A DNA stretch of 9,092 nt from JABWBJ01 sp035646395 (lineage in GTDB: Bacteria > Gemmatimonadota > Gemmatimonadetes > Gemmatimonadales > Gemmatimonadaceae), in the NCBI GenBank assembly GCA_035646395.1, contig DASRPK010000177.1:1-9092 (forward strand), given 5' to 3'. Made by a program: the position numbers and the translations under genes. A model generated the notes under the pieces. That model saw only the letters and a program-made list of their open reading frames with translations, ran no database searches and was not told the origin of the DNA. This document shows positions 6,167 through 9,092 of the stretch, piece after piece (the stretch's first letter is position 1; every line of letters starts with the position of its first letter).

Positions 6167-8473
6167 ATGCGAAGCCTTCACGTAGCGCTCTTCTCACTGG
6201 TTCTCTCGGCTACCGCCGGCGCGCAGGGTCGCCTGGTGCCGCGTCCATGTCCGCAACCAACGCCTCCGCCGTGCCGCGACGGACGTTGCGACGGCATTCC
6301 CATCCAGCCCTGCATCATGAACAACGCGATCGTGCGGACGTCGAGCACGGTGCGCGTGGAAATGGTGAACCGCGTTTTGCGCTATGAAGTGAGCGAGACC
6401 TTCGTGAATACGGGTCGTGGGCTCGGCGAGGCCGATTACCTGTTTCCGTTGCCGGCGGGTTCGGCATTCGAAGACCTGAAGCTTTCCATCAACGGTGAGT
6501 TGGTGTCGGGCGAGACGATGAACGCGACCGACGCCCGTCGCATATACGAAGACATCGTGCGGCGCCATCGCGACCCCGCGCTGGTCGAGTGGATGGGCGC
6601 AGGTCTGCTCCGCGCACGCATCTTCCCGATCAATCCGGGCGAAGAGAAGCGCGTCGTGGTGCGGTTCCAGAGCATCGCGCAGCGCGAAGGGAACGCCTTG
6701 CGGGTCGACTACGTCCGCGGCACCGAACCCGCGGCGCAGAACCCTGGCGTGATGCCGGTGGTCCGCGAGCGCCCTAACGAGTTCAACAGCGAACTCGAGG
6801 TGGCCAACAGTTTCAGCCTCAGCTACGAGGACTCCCGCGACTACGGTGCCCCGTACTCACCCACACATCGCCTGTCGGTGCGCGATCGCGGGAACCGGAA
6901 GCAGGTGACGGCGTCCGGCGACGCACGTGAGGTGACGATCCTGCTGCCGTTGCGGAGTGCGACGACGGCGGGGGTGTCGGTCCTGACGCATCGTCCGGAT
7001 TCGGATCCCGGGTTTGCGCTCATCACCATTACGCCTCCGTCGTCGGGCCATCGAGCCACGCCGAGGGACCTGACGTTTGTGGTTGACGTCTCGGGATCGA
7101 TGCGCGGGCAGAAAATGGAGCAGGCGAAGGCCGCCGGCCACGCGTTGCTCTCTTCACTCTCGCGCAACGACCGTTTCCGCCTGATCGATTTCGCCACGGA
7201 CGTGAACAGCTTCCGCGAAGGCTTTGTATCGGCGACGCCGGAGAACATTCGCGCGGCGCGGCGCTACCTGGACGCCCTGCGTGCCGAAGGGTCGACGAAC
7301 ATCTCCGGTGCGCTGGAGGAAGCGCTCGACATCCGCAGCGATGGTGAGCGACTTCCGCTGATCGTCTTCCTGACCGATGGTGAACCCACCGTTGGTGTCC
7401 GTAATCCTGATGAGATCGCGGCGATTGCTGCGCGGCGCCGGGGCGACGCACGCCTGTTCACGGTCGGCGTGAGCGCGGACGTGAACTCCACGCTCATTGA
7501 GCGGCTGGCGGTTGAAGGCCGTGGAACGGCGCACTTCGTTCGCGCCGGCGAGGATGTGGAACGTCCGGTCTCGCTGCTGGCGAGTCGCCTGACGACTCCC
7601 GTATTGACGAACGTACGCGTCAGCGTGGACGGCGTTCGCCTGACCCAGGTCTTGCCCGCCGGTCCGATCGACATCTTCGCCGGCCAGGACCTGGTCCTGC
7701 TGGCGCGATACGAGGGGGATGGCAACGCAACGGTACGCATCGAGGGCCGCTCGACCGATGGCCGGAGCTCGTGGAGCAGCACCGCGCAGTTCAGCCGCCG
7801 GACGAACGGCAACGCGTTCGTGCCGCGGCTCTGGGCGGCGCAACGGATTGGCTGGCTGGCCGCGGAGAAGCGCCGGCACGGCGGCAACCACGAGATGGAT
7901 GCCGAGATCAAATCGTTAGGCGAGAGGTATGGTATCCCGACCGAGTTCTCGAGTTACCTGGTGGTGGAGCCCGGGATGAACGTGGCTCGTCGCGACCGCG
8001 CCGCGGTGGGCGGGGTCGTGGGCAGCGCGCGCATTGCTCCCACGAGCACAGGCGTCGGTGCGGCTGATGCGTCGGCGCCACCGCCGGTGGCCGCTCCAGT
8101 TCCGACGGCCAACGAGGCCCGCTTCGAGCAGGGTCGCCAGGCGGCGCTGCAACGCGAGACGAAGTCGCTCGCCTTGATCGACTCGATGGCGCCCAGGCAG
8201 CACGGGATGCGGCAGATCGGGCCGCGGCAGTTCACGCAGCAGGGGAAGGTCTGGGTCGACCAGCATTACGCCGCGAAGCAACGGCTCGTGCAGGTGAAGG
8301 CGTTCTCGCCGCTGTACTTTGAACTTCTCGATCGCCTGCACGGTCTCAAGGAAGCGCTCACGATCGGTGAAGAAGTCATCGTCGCCGGCAAGGGCGTCGC
8401 CATTCAGGTTGGACCAGGAGGACTGGAACGGATGACGGCACAGCAGCTCCTCGACCTGGCGAAGGTCTGGTAA
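6167..8473 (+). CDS. Secreted VIT and von Willebrand factor A domain protein
   Basis: A 768-residue exported protein built like the heavy chains of inter-alpha-trypsin inhibitor. A Sec signal peptide (1-19) ends in AGA before Gln20. A short proline-rich segment with four cysteines (C28, C36, C41, C49) follows. The VIT domain covers about 50-175 (LRYEVSETFVNTGRG, DYLFPLPAGSAFEDL, RIFPINPGEEKRVVVRF). The vWA domain covers about 300-475 with a complete metal-ion-dependent adhesion site: DVSGSM at 307-312 (Asp307, Ser309, Ser311), Thr377 and Asp404 in TDGEP. Residues 478-601 match the region after vWA in this family (LWAAQRIGWLAAE, then YGIPTEFSSYLVVE). An Ala/Pro-rich linker (about 625-648) leads to a C-terminal domain (about 685-768) with GKVWVDQHY and VKAFSPLYFELL. 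No membrane anchor or sorting signal is visible at the C-terminus. The role is probably metal-dependent protein binding in the periplasm or at the surface; the partner is unknown. The ECF sigma gene starts 4 nt after its stop, which suggests a shared operon. Confidence 0.93.
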   Translation: MRSLHVALFSLVLSATAGAQGRLVPRPCPQPTPPPCRDGRCDGIPIQPCIMNNAIVRTSSTVRVEMVNRVLRYEVSETFVNTGRGLGEADYLFPLPAGSAFEDLKLSINGELVSGETMNATDARRIYEDIVRRHRDPALVEWMGAGLLRARIFPINPGEEKRVVVRFQSIAQREGNALRVDYVRGTEPAAQNPGVMPVVRERPNEFNSELEVANSFSLSYEDSRDYGAPYSPTHRLSVRDRGNRKQVTASGDAREVTILLPLRSATTAGVSVLTHRPDSDPGFALITITPPSSGHRATPRDLTFVVDVSGSMRGQKMEQAKAAGHALLSSLSRNDRFRLIDFATDVNSFREGFVSATPENIRAARRYLDALRAEGSTNISGALEEALDIRSDGERLPLIVFLTDGEPTVGVRNPDEIAAIAARRRGDARLFTVGVSADVNSTLIERLAVEGRGTAHFVRAGEDVERPVSLLASRLTTPVLTNVRVSVDGVRLTQVLPAGPIDIFAGQDLVLLARYEGDGNATVRIEGRSTDGRSSWSSTAQFSRRTNGNAFVPRLWAAQRIGWLAAEKRRHGGNHEMDAEIKSLGERYGIPTEFSSYLVVEPGMNVARRDRAAVGGVVGSARIAPTSTGVGAADASAPPPVAAPVPTANEARFEQGRQAALQRETKSLALIDSMAPRQHGMRQIGPRQFTQQGKVWVDQHYAAKQRLVQVKAFSPLYFELLDRLHGLKEALTIGEEVIVAGKGVAIQVGPGGLERMTAQQLLDLAKVW

Positions 8474-8477
8474 TGGA

Positions 8478-9011
8478 ATGAACGACGACGAACTGGAACG
8501 GCTGTTCCGATTGTATCACGCGCCGCTGGTGCGATACCTGACCCGGCGTCTGGGCGATCGCGACTGGGCTGAGGAGGTCGCGCAGGAAGTGTTCCTGCGC
8601 GCCCACCGCCAGGAGTCGTTGAAGAGCGAGCGCTCGTGGTTGTTTGCGGTGGCGACGAATCTCGTGCGCGACGAAGCTCGGCGGACGGCGAGGCAGCGGA
8701 AGCATCTGATGGTGCTCGCCGAACAGGAGCGGGACTCGGTCTTCGAGCCGCCACCGACCACCGCCGAAACGGCCCATGAGGCGGCGATCGCTCGTCAGGC
8801 ACTCGAAAGCCTGGCCGAGCGGGATCGACTGGCGCTGTTGATGCGCGAGGAAGGGTTGAACTACGAGGAAATTGCGGCGGCGCTGGAGCTTTCCGTGGGT
8901 TCGGTGGGGACGACCCTGGCGCGCGCGAGACGAAGACTGGCGGAGACGTACGAATCGCTGCAGAAAGGCGAAGGGCGGCGTGCCGCCGGTGGAGATGATC
9001 ATGACCGATAG
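8478..9011 (+). CDS. ECF-type RNA polymerase sigma factor
   Basis: A 177-residue sigma-70 family protein of the extracytoplasmic function type, which directs RNA polymerase to a specific promoter set. Region 2 spans about 4-75 (LERLFRLYHAPLVRYL; AEEVAQEVFLRAHR at 31-44; SWLFAVATNLVRDEARR at 53-69). A short acidic/proline linker (84-100) is followed by region 4 at about 104-160, with the helix-turn-helix YEEIAAALELSVGSVGTTLARARRRL for the -35 element. Regions 1 and 3 are absent, as usual for ECF factors. The start codon is 4 nt after the stop of the VIT-vWA gene, with AAGG further upstream as a weak ribosome-binding site, so translation may depend on the upstream gene. The last 11 nt overlap the anti-sigma gene. 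Its activity is presumably held by that anti-sigma factor. The promoter it recognises is not known; the GGAAC/CGTA site at 5085-5109 is a candidate. Confidence 0.95.
   Translation: MNDDELERLFRLYHAPLVRYLTRRLGDRDWAEEVAQEVFLRAHRQESLKSERSWLFAVATNLVRDEARRTARQRKHLMVLAEQERDSVFEPPPTTAETAHEAAIARQALESLAERDRLALLMREEGLNYEEIAAALELSVGSVGTTLARARRRLAETYESLQKGEGRRAAGGDDHDR
8991..8994 (+). promoter_or_regulatory. Ribosome-binding site of the anti-sigma gene
   Basis: GGAG lies 6 nt before the ATG at 9001, inside the end of the sigma gene. It favours that start over the in-frame ATG at 8995. Confidence 0.55.
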
Positions 9012-9092
9012 ACACGAACATATCGACGAAGGAACGATTCACGCCTGGCTGGATGGCGCACTTCCGCCTGACGAGTCGACACGGGTCGAAGC
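9001..9092 (+). CDS. Anti-sigma factor, N-terminal fragment (cut by window edge)
   Basis: Thirty complete codons of a gene running off the right edge, reading MTDRHEHIDEGTIHAWLDG and then ALPPDESTRVE. The IHAWLDGALPPDE segment is the typical start of zinc-finger-type (ZAS/zf-HC2) anti-sigma factors, where a His-x3-Cys-x2-Cys motif would follow just beyond the window. The 11-nt overlap with the sigma gene and the GGAG site at 8991-8994 indicate translational coupling, which keeps sigma and anti-sigma in balance. Whether it has a transmembrane segment and a periplasmic sensor part cannot be seen here. Confidence 0.75.
   Translation, partial: MTDRHEHIDEGTIHAWLDGALPPDESTRVE

Noticed and set aside
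7154..7911. Minus-strand open frames of 215-245 codons opposite the VIT-vWA gene
   Set aside because: They are antisense to a complete vWA domain and have shadow-type composition with no recognisable motif.
1..9092. tRNA or rRNA genes, CRISPR arrays, insertion sequences
   Set aside because: I saw no cloverleaf-type sequence, no regularly spaced direct repeats with spacers, and no transposase or integrase motif on either strand.

Overview
The window is GC-rich, gene-dense bacterial DNA. Tat and Sec signal peptides, a likely lipoprotein, an ECF sigma/anti-sigma pair and a VIT/vWA protein point to a Gram-negative-type soil or environmental bacterium. The anti-sigma N-terminus (HAWLDG motif) and the general gene style are compatible with Gemmatimonadota. 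That assignment is an impression, not a proof.

Layout. (1) Positions 1-4030 hold three genes on the minus strand, read from right to left: a GMC-type alcohol/sugar oxidoreductase with an extra N-terminal helical domain (1952-4030), a Tat-exported class V PLP enzyme of the isopenicillin N epimerase/PvdN type (607-1893), and the start of a secreted metal-dependent amidohydrolase that runs off the left edge (1-456). The first two are 57 nt apart and probably co-transcribed. A 150-nt gap carrying phased 9-bp repeats in inverted orientation separates the second from the third. (2) A roughly 110-nt divergent intergenic region separates them from a plus-strand PAS-GGDEF diguanylate cyclase (4139-5059). 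A perfect 10-bp stem-loop lies in its last codons. (3) A predicted secreted lipoprotein follows (5121-6050). It has five regularly spaced cysteine pairs and a possible ECF-type promoter just upstream. (4) From 6167 to the right edge there is a compact plus-strand operon: a secreted VIT-vWA protein (6167-8473), an ECF sigma factor starting 4 nt later (8478-9011), and an overlapping anti-sigma factor cut by the window edge (9001-9092).

How the parts may work together. The left cluster looks like a catabolic or modification set acting on small molecules, partly in the periplasm; its substrate cannot be read from the sequence. The right operon looks like an envelope-signalling unit: a secreted adhesion-type protein made together with an ECF sigma/anti-sigma switch. 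The diguanylate cyclase adds c-di-GMP output. The most unusual non-genic signals are the 9-bp phased inverted repeats at 453-557 and the strong excess of the octamer GCCTAACG/CGTTAGGC, with six copies spread over both strands and mostly inside genes.
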